Shown piece after piece: positions 1-5,746 of a stretch of 6,350 bases of DNA. Position 1 is the stretch's first letter. Each line of letters starts with the position of its first letter. The position numbers were made by a program, and so were the translations under genes. The notes under the pieces were generated by a model that saw only the letters and a list, made by a program, of their open reading frames with translations, was not told the origin of the DNA and ran no database searches. The stretch comes from Oligoflexaceae bacterium. GTDB lineage: Bacteria > Bdellovibrionota_B > Oligoflexia > Oligoflexales > Oligoflexaceae. Location of the stretch: positions 1 through 6,350 of the forward strand of contig CANJJY010000271.1 in assembly GCA_947474445.1 (NCBI GenBank), given 5' to 3'.

Positions 1-2
1 CC

Positions 3-143
3 GGCCTCAAAGGGGGTCTCATACATCAACTTGTTTCGGGTACATAGGCGTCGGTCAAGGCTGCGGCAAGAGAATGGATCGAGGTATTCTACAACTGCAA
101 GTGTCGTCACTTGTCACTCGTAAGTTTTAGTCCAGTCGACTAG
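3..143 (+). pseudogene. Remnant of IS3-family transposase OrfB (C-terminal tail)
   Basis: Read in the frame starting at base 3, this stretch gives the very end of an IS3-family OrfB integrase-type transposase. LKGGLIH (from base 6) matches the usual LKRELIH. After a stop (TAG, 45-47), codons 48-140 read REWIEVFYNCKCRHLSLVSF then SPVD and stop at 141-143. The family signature at this place is close to WIEVFYNRRRRHSxLG..SPVDFE, so the two cysteines look like decayed arginine codons and the GY of the LGY motif is changed. The catalytic DDE residues would lie left of the window. The internal stop and the altered signature show that this end is not functional. It lies about 180 bp beyond the 3' end of the tRNA-Leu gene on the other strand. 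No terminal inverted repeat of the element was recognised. Family assignment is from motif recall, not a database search. Confidence 0.78.
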
Positions 144-213
144 GAGATTTTGGTTCGTGAGGCGCGGTCTGTATACCACCGAAGAAGTCCCAGCAGTGCG
201 TTTCCTTGCTTTC

Positions 214-238
214 AGATCGTCGTCGATCACGATCTTTT
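214..238 (+). other. Inverted repeat with short T-run
   Basis: AGATCGT (214-220) and ACGATCT (229-235) are perfect 7-bp arms around an 8-base spacer. On the + strand the right arm runs into TTTT (235-238). It could be a weak terminator for readthrough out of the dead transposase, or a protein site. No gene in 144-290 supports either reading, and I see nothing else in that stretch. Confidence 0.3.
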
Positions 239-290
239 AGTGCCACGATAGAGCTCGAACTTCGGTCTACCATACCCAAATTCCAGACAC

Positions 291-318
291 AAAAAAAGCG
301 CCCTAAAGCGCTTTTTTG
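291..318 (-). terminator. Intrinsic terminator of the tRNA-Leu gene
   Basis: Arms 292-301 and 308-317 pair perfectly over 10 bp: A6 plus GCGC on one side, GCGC plus T6 on the other, with a 6-base loop. On the minus strand the GCGC stem is followed by a run of seven T, the classic factor-independent terminator shape. It starts only 8 bases past the tRNA discriminator base, so it fits as the terminator of that transcript. The symmetry (A-run before, T-run after) means it could also stop + strand transcripts. Confidence 0.85.
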
Positions 319-325
319 TTGGAAG

Positions 326-669
326 TACCCCCCGCCAGACTCGAACTGGCACACCTTTCGGCAATGGATTTTGACACTTTTGTGGACTATATCATCACCC
401 TAATCTCTTAGGGGCCGGGCGCTTTTTCAGTGAGGCATTACTCTCACCTAATTCCTGTACTTTAAGCCATCTCGCGATAGCACAGGTAGTCTCTGAACCT
501 TCCGCATCTGCGGCTTGGCTGCTGATTACTGCGTCTAACAGCTTTCCAGCAATTCACCCGATTTCTACATCTCAGATTACTCTGAGAGTGGACTCGTTAT
601 TTTTGTCAGCACTTCTTTCGAAGCCTTCAGACACTTTATCCATCGTGTCTACCATTCCACCAGGGAGGC
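326..669 (-). tRNA. tRNA-Leu(CAA), interrupted by a group I intron
   Basis: On the minus strand the 5' exon is 669-638 (32 nt) and the 3' exon 374-326 (49 nt). Joined, they fold as a class II tRNA. The acceptor strands GCCTCCC and GGGGGGT pair with G-U at 1:72 and 4:69. The D stem is GTG/CAC with a GG-containing loop, the anticodon stem ATGGA/TCCAT. The long variable arm has a GCC-GAAA-GGT hairpin typical of leucine tRNAs. The T arm is GCCAG, loop TTCGAGT, CTGGC, and the discriminator is A, as leucine tRNAs require. The joined anticodon loop reads TTCAAAA, the same as I recall for E. coli leuX, so the anticodon is CAA and the codon read is UUG. CCA is not encoded (CTT follows the discriminator), so a nucleotidyltransferase must add it. 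Spliced length is 81 nt, 84 with CCA. The anticodon call depends on the splice sites, which are inferred. Confidence 0.92.
375..637 (-). ncRNA. Group I self-splicing intron in the tRNA anticodon loop
   Basis: This 263-nt element lies between the tRNA halves on the minus strand and shows the conserved group I core. P1: exon UGGAU (642-638) pairs with GUCUG (632-628), leaving the required U-G pair at the 5' splice site. P2 (588-569): 7-bp hairpin with a GTAA loop. P3: CGGGTG (560-555) with CGCCCG (421-416). P4: TTGCTG (552-547) with CAGCAG (524-519), enclosing P5. P6a: CCGC/GCGG (513-502). P7: GACTA (491-487) inside TTCAGAGACTA, paired with TAGTC (389-385) inside GATATAGTCC, forming the guanosine site. 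P8: CCCTA/TAGGG (413-398). The intron ends in G (375), as group I introns must. Between P7 and P3' lie about 65 nt with two hairpins (486-454 and 447-430), like the P7.1/P7.2 extension of subgroup IA. It is too short for a homing endonuclease gene and no ORF fits inside it. Splicing activity is inferred, not shown. Confidence 0.93.
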
Positions 670-954
670 ATTTACCTCGACTACATTCTCCTGATCATTC
701 CCTAGACCAAAATAGTTAAGAAAGAATTCTTTCTACCCTTCGCTGAGGAGCTTCAAGAGGCCCCGATAATGAGGGAATGGGGAGCTCTTGTAAAGCAAAA
801 AAACTGAGCTTTCTGCCCTTCTTTGTCACTCTATTGACTCGGCCGAGCTAAGAAATTTGAGATTGCGAGTCTTTTTGACTTGCTTCCCGGCGTGACCCCC
901 TCATGATTTCCCTGATTCCGTCGATAAAGAGACGAGGTCCCCTTGGAGGTGTTC
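670..954. other. Divergent intergenic region between tRNA-Leu and the PilZ gene
   Basis: I see no gene here. It should hold the tRNA promoter (minus) and the PilZ promoter (plus). An imperfect hairpin is visible: CAAGAG plus CCCC (754-764) pairs with GGGG plus CTCTTG (779-790), with a small internal mismatch and no T-run. TTGACT occurs twice (834-839 and 875-880). The first, followed after 18 bp by TGAGAT (858-863), is the better but still weak sigma-70 candidate for the PilZ gene. No convincing -10 stands out for the tRNA. Confidence 0.4.
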
Positions 955-1326
955 ATGGCCTTGCTTCACAGAGCGCTCAAACGCATCGAACCGCGCGTGC
1001 AAGTCCTGCCGATCGAGGTGAAGGGGCTTCTCCTCGTCGAAGACGCCGGCGTGGAACGTCAGGTGCCCTTTCTTGTTTGGGATCTCTCGGTGACCGGCTT
1101 AGGCATCATCGTCTCCGATCGCCTGGCGCGGGGCGAAAACATCAAATTGACCATAGGTAACCCCTTCGCGCTCTCGCTCATGTGCTGTGTCGTGTGGTGT
1201 GAGTTGCAGGAAGCCGATTATGATTTTCAAGAACCGAGCTATCGGGCAGGTTTGATTTCCGTCGATCCCCATCGTCCCTTGCAGACCGTCATCGAGGCGC
1301 TTGAAAAGGCGATCAAAAGAAGTTGA
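955..1326 (+). CDS. Single-domain PilZ protein (putative c-di-GMP receptor)
   Basis: This 123-aa protein is close to one PilZ domain and nothing else. The c-di-GMP binding signature is visible: RxxxR as R10-IEP-R14 near the N-terminus, then DxSxxG as D43-LS-VT-G48 (WDLSVTGLG). Later W81 and YRAGL (96-100) fit the last strands of the PilZ beta-barrel, and a short helix closes the protein (107-121). There is no signal peptide or membrane segment, so it is expected in the cytoplasm. PilZ proteins bind cyclic di-GMP and pass the signal to motility, exopolysaccharide or other targets; no target can be named from this window. The start is placed at ATG 955 because GGAGGT (945-950) sits 4 bases upstream. 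An in-frame TTG at 943 lacks its own ribosome site. It is transcribed alone, convergent with the next gene. The signature is intact, so binding is likely, but function stays general. Confidence 0.86.
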   Translation: MALLHRALKRIEPRVQVLPIEVKGLLLVEDAGVERQVPFLVWDLSVTGLGIIVSDRLARGENIKLTIGNPFALSLMCCVVWCELQEADYDFQEPSYRAGLISVDPHRPLQTVIEALEKAIKRS

Positions 1327-1334
1327 GCGGTCAG

Positions 1335-1358
1335 GCGCGGCAGCCTCCTCTGCCGCGC
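1335..1358. terminator. GC-rich hairpin between convergent genes
   Basis: Arms 1335-1343 (GCGCGGCAG) and 1350-1358 (CTGCCGCGC) are perfectly complementary over 9 bp with a 6-base loop. It sits 8 bases after the PilZ stop and about 20 bases past the stop of the convergent zinc-ribbon gene, the place for a shared terminator. Neither side has a T-run, so it is not a classic intrinsic terminator; it may instead block 3' exonucleases or work with Rho. Confidence 0.5.
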
Positions 1359-1379
1359 TCATGAGTCATGAGGATAGAA

Positions 1380-1706
1380 TTAAGCTGATTTTTTCCATTC
1401 GATCATCAGTTCACGCGCATCCGAGGCCAGGGATTTCAATTGCCCGTGTTGGCTCAGAGAATTGAGAGATTCGAGGCTGATATGAATGCTTTCGCAGGAT
1501 CTACACGCGAGCAGAGATACCCCATCCTTTGTCACTTCGTTCATGTCATGGCCGCATTTAGCGCATTTATGGTAGTGAGAAGTGCGTTCAAGGAGTTCCC
1601 TTTTTTGCGCAGCTTCCTTTTTGTTCTTTTCGATGAGCTCCCGCTCTTTTTTATAGAAGTATTCCTCTTCTAGTCGACTGTGCTCGTGTAAACCGTCTTT
1701 GTACAT
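1380..1706 (-). CDS. Small zinc-ribbon protein, zf-TFIIB type, unknown role
   Basis: This 108-aa protein has one recognisable element: two CxxC knuckles, C48-AK-C51 (followed by GHDM) and C68-RS-C71, 16 residues apart. That is the pattern of the zf-TFIIB family of small bacterial zinc-ribbon proteins (CPxCG...CxxC), so it probably binds one zinc ion. In this family a leucine-rich acidic stretch usually follows the second knuckle; here it is ESIHISLESLNSL. Residues 11-41 are strongly charged (EEEYFYKKERELIEKNKKEA) and likely a long helix or short coiled coil. No signal peptide or membrane segment is present. The start ATG at 1706 has GGAG (1715-1712) 5 bases upstream. The gene is divergent from metH across about 310 bp and convergent with the PilZ gene, so it seems to be its own unit. 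The biochemical role of this family is not established and I do not assign one. Confidence 0.8.
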   Translation of the reverse strand: MYKDGLHEHSRLEEEYFYKKERELIEKNKKEAAQKRELLERTSHYHKCAKCGHDMNEVTKDGVSLLACRSCESIHISLESLNSLSQHGQLKSLASDARELMIEWKKSA

Positions 1707-1803
1707 ATGTGCTCCATGACACTTGAGAGGCTAGGATCGCCTTGATAGATATCCCGATCGGTCAGTCCTGTTTTAGATTGAGCTATCCTTTATTTCTATT
1801 TAA

Positions 1804-1824
1804 TTTCATATACTTACATTGAAA
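1804..1824. promoter_or_regulatory. Inverted repeat TTTCA-N11-TGAAA, possible regulator site
   Basis: TTTCA (1804-1808) and TGAAA (1820-1824) form a perfect 5-bp inverted repeat with 11 bases between. The layout matches the T-N11-A pattern bound by many LysR-type regulators, and MetR, the activator of metH in enteric bacteria, is of that family. However, the known MetR box is TGAA-N5-TTCA, not this one. Its centre is about 55 bp upstream of the metH -35 hexamer and it lies in AT-rich DNA where short repeats arise by chance. Confidence 0.3.
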
Positions 1825-1867
1825 ATTACAATCGAGGCATAATCAGCGGTGTGTCTTTTTGATTACA

Positions 1868-1896
1868 TTGACAGAAAAATGGATAATAGTGAGGAT
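1868..1896 (+). promoter_or_regulatory. Candidate sigma-70 promoter for metH
   Basis: TTGACA (1868-1873) is a perfect -35 hexamer. The optimal 17-bp spacer is followed by GAGGAT (1891-1896), a poor -10 with 3 of 6 matches to TATAAT. A start of transcription near 1903 would give a leader of about 115 nt before ATG 2019. A poor -10 beside a perfect -35 would suit an activated promoter, but this is inference. Confidence 0.45.
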
Positions 1897-2018
1897 AAAG
1901 GCCCAAATCTTTGCTACTTAAAAGCAAAATTGGTATAAGAACCTTCTCTTTTAAAATGTTAGAGCCCGTTCGCCTGCAAGAGGTGGACTCGAGTGCTTGC
2001 CAGTACGAGGTGTTCCGG

Positions 2019-5000
2019 ATGAAGCCTTATTCCACGCGTGGCCTAGAACTTCAAAAAGCTATGCAAGAGCGTATTCTAGTCCTCGACGGTGCCATGGGCA
2101 CAATGATCCAACGCTATAAGCTCGAAGAGCATCATTTTCGTGGCGAACGTTTCAAGGATCACCCATCGGATTTAAAGGGAAACAACGACCTTTTGGTCTT
2201 GACCCAGCCAGCCATCATCAAAGAAATCCATAAGGCCTATCTCGCAGCGGGATCGGATATAATTGAGACGAACACCTTCAGCTCGACCAGTATTGCGCAG
2301 GCCGATTACAAACTCGAATCTTTGGCGTACGAATTAAATAAAGTCGCGGCCGAGCTGGCCCGTGAAGCCGTCGATGAGTTTCAGCGCGAACACCCCGAGC
2401 GTCAGTGTTTCGTTGCAGGAGCCTTAGGGCCGACCAATCGAACCCTTTCCCTTTCTCCCGACGTCAATAATCCCGCCTACCGCGCCGTCACCTTTGATGA
2501 AGTGGCCGATGCCTATGACGAAGCGATTCGTGGACTGGTCGACGGGGGTGTTGACATTATTCTCCCCGAGACTACCTTTGATACGCTCAATCTCAAGGCC
2601 TCGATCTATGCGATCGAAAGGTTTTTCGATGAGCAAGCCTTTCGCTTGCCCGTCATGCTTTCCGTCACCATCACCGATGCCTCTGGCCGTACCTTGTCGG
2701 GCCAAACGATCGAATCGTTTTGGTATTCAGTGCGCCACGCCAAGCCACTGAGCGTCGGGATCAACTGCGCTCTGGGGGCCCAAGAAATGCGGCCCTACAT
2801 CGAGTCGCTCTCGCGGATCGCAGACTGTGCGATCAGCTGCTATCCCAATGCCGGATTGCCGAATCCCCTCAGCGATACTGGATACGATGAAACACCGGCC
2901 ATCACCTCGGGGCTACTCGACGAATTCGCCGAAAGCGGATTTCTCAATATCGTCGGCGGTTGCTGCGGCACCACGCCGCCGCACATACAGGCGATAGCCG
3001 AAAAGATGCGCGCTCATCCTCCGCGGCTGATCCCAAAAATCGAAAAAGGAACCCGTCTCAGCGGTCTCGAACCTCTCTTCATCAAGCCCAAAAGCGGCCT
3101 TTTTTATATGGTGGGCGAGCGAACCAACGTCACGGGCTCGCCGAAGTTTGCCAAGTTAATCAAGGAAGGCAATTTTGAAGCCGCCCTGGCGGTTGCTCGG
3201 CAGCAAGTGGAAAACGGCGCGAACATCATCGATATCAACTTTGACGAGGGGATGCTCGATTCGGAAGCGAGCATGCATCGCTTTCTGAATTTTGCTGCCG
3301 CAGAACCCGATATTGCCCGGGTTCCCGTGATGATCGACAGTTCCAAATGGAGTGTGCTGGAGACCGGCCTCAAGTGTCTTCAGGGCAAGTGTATCGTCAA
3401 CTCCATCAGTCTTAAGGAAGGCGAAGACAAGTTCATCGCTCAAGCCAAGACTCTCTTGCGTTATGGAGCTGCTGTCGTCGTCATGGCCTTCGATGAAAAA
3501 GGGCAGGCCGCGACGCGCGAAGACAAGGTTCGTATCTGTCAACGGGCCTATCAGATTCTGACCGAAGTGGTTGGCTTCGAAGCGGAAGATATTATCTTCG
3601 ATCCCAACGTCCTCACCGTAGCGACGGGGATCGAAGAACACAATAACTATGCAGTCGATTTCATCGAAGCTGTTCGTGAGATCAAAAAACTCTGCCCGGG
3701 AGTCCTCACCAGTGGCGGCATTTCCAATATCTCCTTCAGCTTCCGCGGCAACAACGTCGTCCGTGAAGCCATGCATTCGGCTTTCCTCTATCATGCGATC
3801 CGCGCTGGTCTCGACATGGGGATCGTCAATGCCGGAATGCTCGAAGTCTACGAAGAAATCGAACCGAAACTGCTGGTATTGGTCGAAGACGTCCTGCTTA
3901 ACCGGCGGCCCGATGCGACCGAACGCCTGCTCGAATACTCCGAGCAATTCAAGGATCAAGCGCGCGGGGTGAAGGAAACCGACAAGCTCGCGTGGCGCGA
4001 ACATCCGGTCGAACAGCGGCTGATTCACTCGCTGGTCAAAGGACTGGATGAATTCATCGAAATCGATACAGAGGAAGTCCGAGCCAAACTTCCGCGACCT
4101 CTCGATGTCATCGAAGGTCCTTTGATGGAAGGCATGAAGGTCGTCGGTAACCTCTTCGGGGAGGGCAAAATGTTCCTTCCTCAGGTGGTCAAGAGCGCGC
4201 GCGTCATGAAAAAAGCGGTCGCCTATTTGCAGCCCTATATGGAAATCGAAAAGCAAAAGCAGCCAGCCTCTGAACGCAGAAGCCAGGGCCGTTTTCTGAT
4301 CGCAACGGTCAAAGGCGATGTCCACGACATCGGCAAGAACATCGTCGCCGTCGTGCTCGCCTGTAACAACTACGAAGTCACGGATCTCGGCGTCATGGTC
4401 TCCTGCGAAGAAATCCTGAAAAAAGCGAAAGAGCTGGATGCCGATATTATCGGTCTCAGCGGATTGATCACGCCGTCCCTGGACGAGATGGTATTCAATG
4501 CAGGCGAGATGGAACGTCAGGGATATCAGATCCCGCTATTGATCGGTGGAGCGACTACGAGCAAGGCTCATACAGCGATCAAAATCGCCCCTCACTATCA
4601 CGGCCCCGTCTGCCATGTGGCGGATGCGTCTCTCGTCGTCGAAGTGTGCAGTCAGCTGCTCAGTAAAGAGCGGCGTGATGCCTATGTCGAGCAAACCAAG
4701 GTCGAACAAGAGGTCTTGCGCCAGCGGCACGCCGCGAACCAGCGCGATGCCGTTTATGTGAGTCTTGAAGATGCTCGCCGCAACGCCTTCGTCACCGATT
4801 GGAATAAGCTGCCGATCGATGTACCTTCGCGTCTCGGCGTGTGGGAACACGAGGACCTCAAGCTCGATGAGATCGCCGCTTATATCGACTGGTCCCCATT
4901 CTTTTGGACCTGGGACATCAAAGCTCTATATCCTAAAGTCTTGACCCACCGCGTCTGGGGCGAACAAGCCAAAGAGCTGTTCCACGATGCTCAGACGTTG

Positions 5001-5726
5001 CTGGAAGACATCATCAAGAACCAACGCTTTGAAGCCAAAGCTGTCACTGGAATCTGGCCGGCGCACAGTATCGGTGACGATGTGGAACTTTACTTGCCAG
5101 ACCGGCCCGGACAGCGATTGGAAATCTTGCATTTCCTCCGGCAGCAGCGCGAAAGAAGTGAAAGCAAACACGCGCTGTGTCTCGCCGATTTCGTCGCCCC
5201 GAAAAACTCAGGTCGTCTCGATTATGTAGGCGCTTTTGCTGTGACGGCCGGCGACCAAGTCGATGAATGGTCACTGCATTTTCAAAAAAAGCATGACGAT
5301 TATTCGGCCATCATGGTCAAGGCGCTGGGCGATCGGATGGCCGAAGCCATGGCAGAAATGATACACAAAAAGATCCGGCAAGTCTGGGGCTTTGGCAATG
5401 ATGAGAAGAGCAGTCTCGAAGAGCTGATCAAAGAAAAATATCGCGGCGTTCGCCCAGCTCCCGGCTATCCGGCCTGTCCTGATCACACCGAAAAAGGGAC
5501 GATCTGGAAACTCCTCGATGTGGAGAAGCGCACAGGGATGAAACTGACGGAAAGTTATGCCATGCATCCAGGAAGCTCGGTTTCGGGCTACTACTTTGCG
5601 CATCCTGAGGCGGAATATTTTAGGGTTGGAATGATCGACAAAGATCAAATGGCTGATTATGCGCAGAGAAAGCGGATGGAATTGCCTGTCGTCGAACGTT
5701 GGTTGCAGCCCAATAAAGGCTATTGA
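2019..5726 (+). CDS. metH: Cobalamin-dependent methionine synthase MetH
   Basis: MetH transfers methyl from 5-methyltetrahydrofolate through bound methylcobalamin to homocysteine, giving methionine and tetrahydrofolate in the cytoplasm. The 1235-aa product has all four modules, close to the 1227 aa of E. coli. Homocysteine domain (about 10-335): LDGAMGTM, and zinc ligands C250 (NCALG) and C315-C316 (GGCCGT). Methylfolate domain (about 355-620): VGERTNVTGS, DINFDEGMLD, MIDSSKW. Cobalamin cap and Rossmann domain (about 655-885): the DxHxxG motif GDVHDIGKN with cobalt-ligating H769, then LSGLITPSLDEM and GGATTSKAH. C-terminal AdoMet reactivation domain (about 910-1235): YIDWSPFF with D957, and RPAPGYPACPDHTEK from R1145. 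ATG 2019 is chosen because GAGGT (2007-2011) lies 7 bases upstream and the N-terminus then aligns with E. coli. The frame stays open back to TTG 1911 (1271 aa). The reactivation domain implies a flavodoxin-type reductase elsewhere. It appears intact and monocistronic. Confidence 0.98.
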   Translation: MKPYSTRGLELQKAMQERILVLDGAMGTMIQRYKLEEHHFRGERFKDHPSDLKGNNDLLVLTQPAIIKEIHKAYLAAGSDIIETNTFSSTSIAQADYKLESLAYELNKVAAELAREAVDEFQREHPERQCFVAGALGPTNRTLSLSPDVNNPAYRAVTFDEVADAYDEAIRGLVDGGVDIILPETTFDTLNLKASIYAIERFFDEQAFRLPVMLSVTITDASGRTLSGQTIESFWYSVRHAKPLSVGINCALGAQEMRPYIESLSRIADCAISCYPNAGLPNPLSDTGYDETPAITSGLLDEFAESGFLNIVGGCCGTTPPHIQAIAEKMRAHPPRLIPKIEKGTRLSGLEPLFIKPKSGLFYMVGERTNVTGSPKFAKLIKEGNFEAALAVARQQVENGANIIDINFDEGMLDSEASMHRFLNFAAAEPDIARVPVMIDSSKWSVLETGLKCLQGKCIVNSISLKEGEDKFIAQAKTLLRYGAAVVVMAFDEKGQAATREDKVRICQRAYQILTEVVGFEAEDIIFDPNVLTVATGIEEHNNYAVDFIEAVREIKKLCPGVLTSGGISNISFSFRGNNVVREAMHSAFLYHAIRAGLDMGIVNAGMLEVYEEIEPKLLVLVEDVLLNRRPDATERLLEYSEQFKDQARGVKETDKLAWREHPVEQRLIHSLVKGLDEFIEIDTEEVRAKLPRPLDVIEGPLMEGMKVVGNLFGEGKMFLPQVVKSARVMKKAVAYLQPYMEIEKQKQPASERRSQGRFLIATVKGDVHDIGKNIVAVVLACNNYEVTDLGVMVSCEEILKKAKELDADIIGLSGLITPSLDEMVFNAGEMERQGYQIPLLIGGATTSKAHTAIKIAPHYHGPVCHVADASLVVEVCSQLLSKERRDAYVEQTKVEQEVLRQRHAANQRDAVYVSLEDARRNAFVTDWNKLPIDVPSRLGVWEHEDLKLDEIAAYIDWSPFFWTWDIKALYPKVLTHRVWGEQAKELFHDAQTLLEDIIKNQRFEAKAVTGIWPAHSIGDDVELYLPDRPGQRLEILHFLRQQRERSESKHALCLADFVAPKNSGRLDYVGAFAVTAGDQVDEWSLHFQKKHDDYSAIMVKALGDRMAEAMAEMIHKKIRQVWGFGNDEKSSLEELIKEKYRGVRPAPGYPACPDHTEKGTIWKLLDVEKRTGMKLTESYAMHPGSSVSGYYFAHPEAEYFRVGMIDKDQMADYAQRKRMELPVVERWLQPNKGY

Positions 5727-5728
5727 TC

Positions 5729-5745
5729 GCCTGCTTCGGACAGGC
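5729..5745. terminator. Small UUCG-capped hairpin between metH and the kinase gene
   Basis: GCCTGC (5729-5734) pairs with GCAGGC-complement G-(A)-CAGGC (5739-5745) around TTCG (5735-5738), with one bulged A at 5740. On the + strand this is a C(UUCG)G tetraloop, which is very stable in RNA. It begins 2 bases after the metH stop and overlaps nothing but the 20-bp gap between the two convergent stops. There is no T-run on either side, so a terminator role is only probable. Confidence 0.45.
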
Positions 5746-5746
5746 C

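Larger units (their letters stand above)
1707..2018. other. Divergent intergenic region and metH leader
   Basis: About 310 bp separate the zinc-ribbon gene (minus) from the preferred metH start. The part from about 1780 to 1900 is clearly richer in A and T than its surroundings and carries the metH promoter candidate and an inverted repeat (listed separately). From 1911 onward the metH frame is open, but the residues it would encode up to 2018 do not resemble any MetH. I looked for the conserved boxes of cobalamin and S-adenosylhomocysteine riboswitches, which often precede metH, and found none. Confidence 0.5.

Noticed and set aside
127..403. Short open frames on both strands over the tRNA 3' exon and terminator
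   Set aside because: They lie across the tRNA, terminator and transposase remnant, lack ribosome sites and have no protein-like pattern.
326..669. Possible tmRNA (ssrA), suggested by a tRNA-like 3' end followed by about 300 nt
   Set aside because: The 5' half is a normal tRNA with D arm and anticodon stem, there is no tag-peptide reading frame, and the interior shows the group I P3-P8 core. A split tRNA explains every part.
834..880. TTGACT repeated 41 bp apart as tandem promoters or an operator pair
   Set aside because: Hexamers of this kind are common, and the second copy has no -10 at a workable distance. Only the first is kept as a weak promoter candidate.
1099..1362. Minus-strand open frame overlapping the PilZ gene
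   Set aside because: It is a shadow frame without family features; the + strand product carries the intact PilZ signature and a ribosome site.
1707..2018. Cobalamin or S-adenosylhomocysteine riboswitch ahead of metH
   Set aside because: None of the conserved boxes I know for these classes is present. The only local hairpin (CTCG 1988-1991 with CGAG 2006-2009) is 4 bp and probably chance.
3156..4325. Long open frame on the minus strand inside metH (389 codons)
   Set aside because: It is the antisense shadow of the methylfolate and cap domains, caused by metH codon bias. The + strand protein is clearly conserved.
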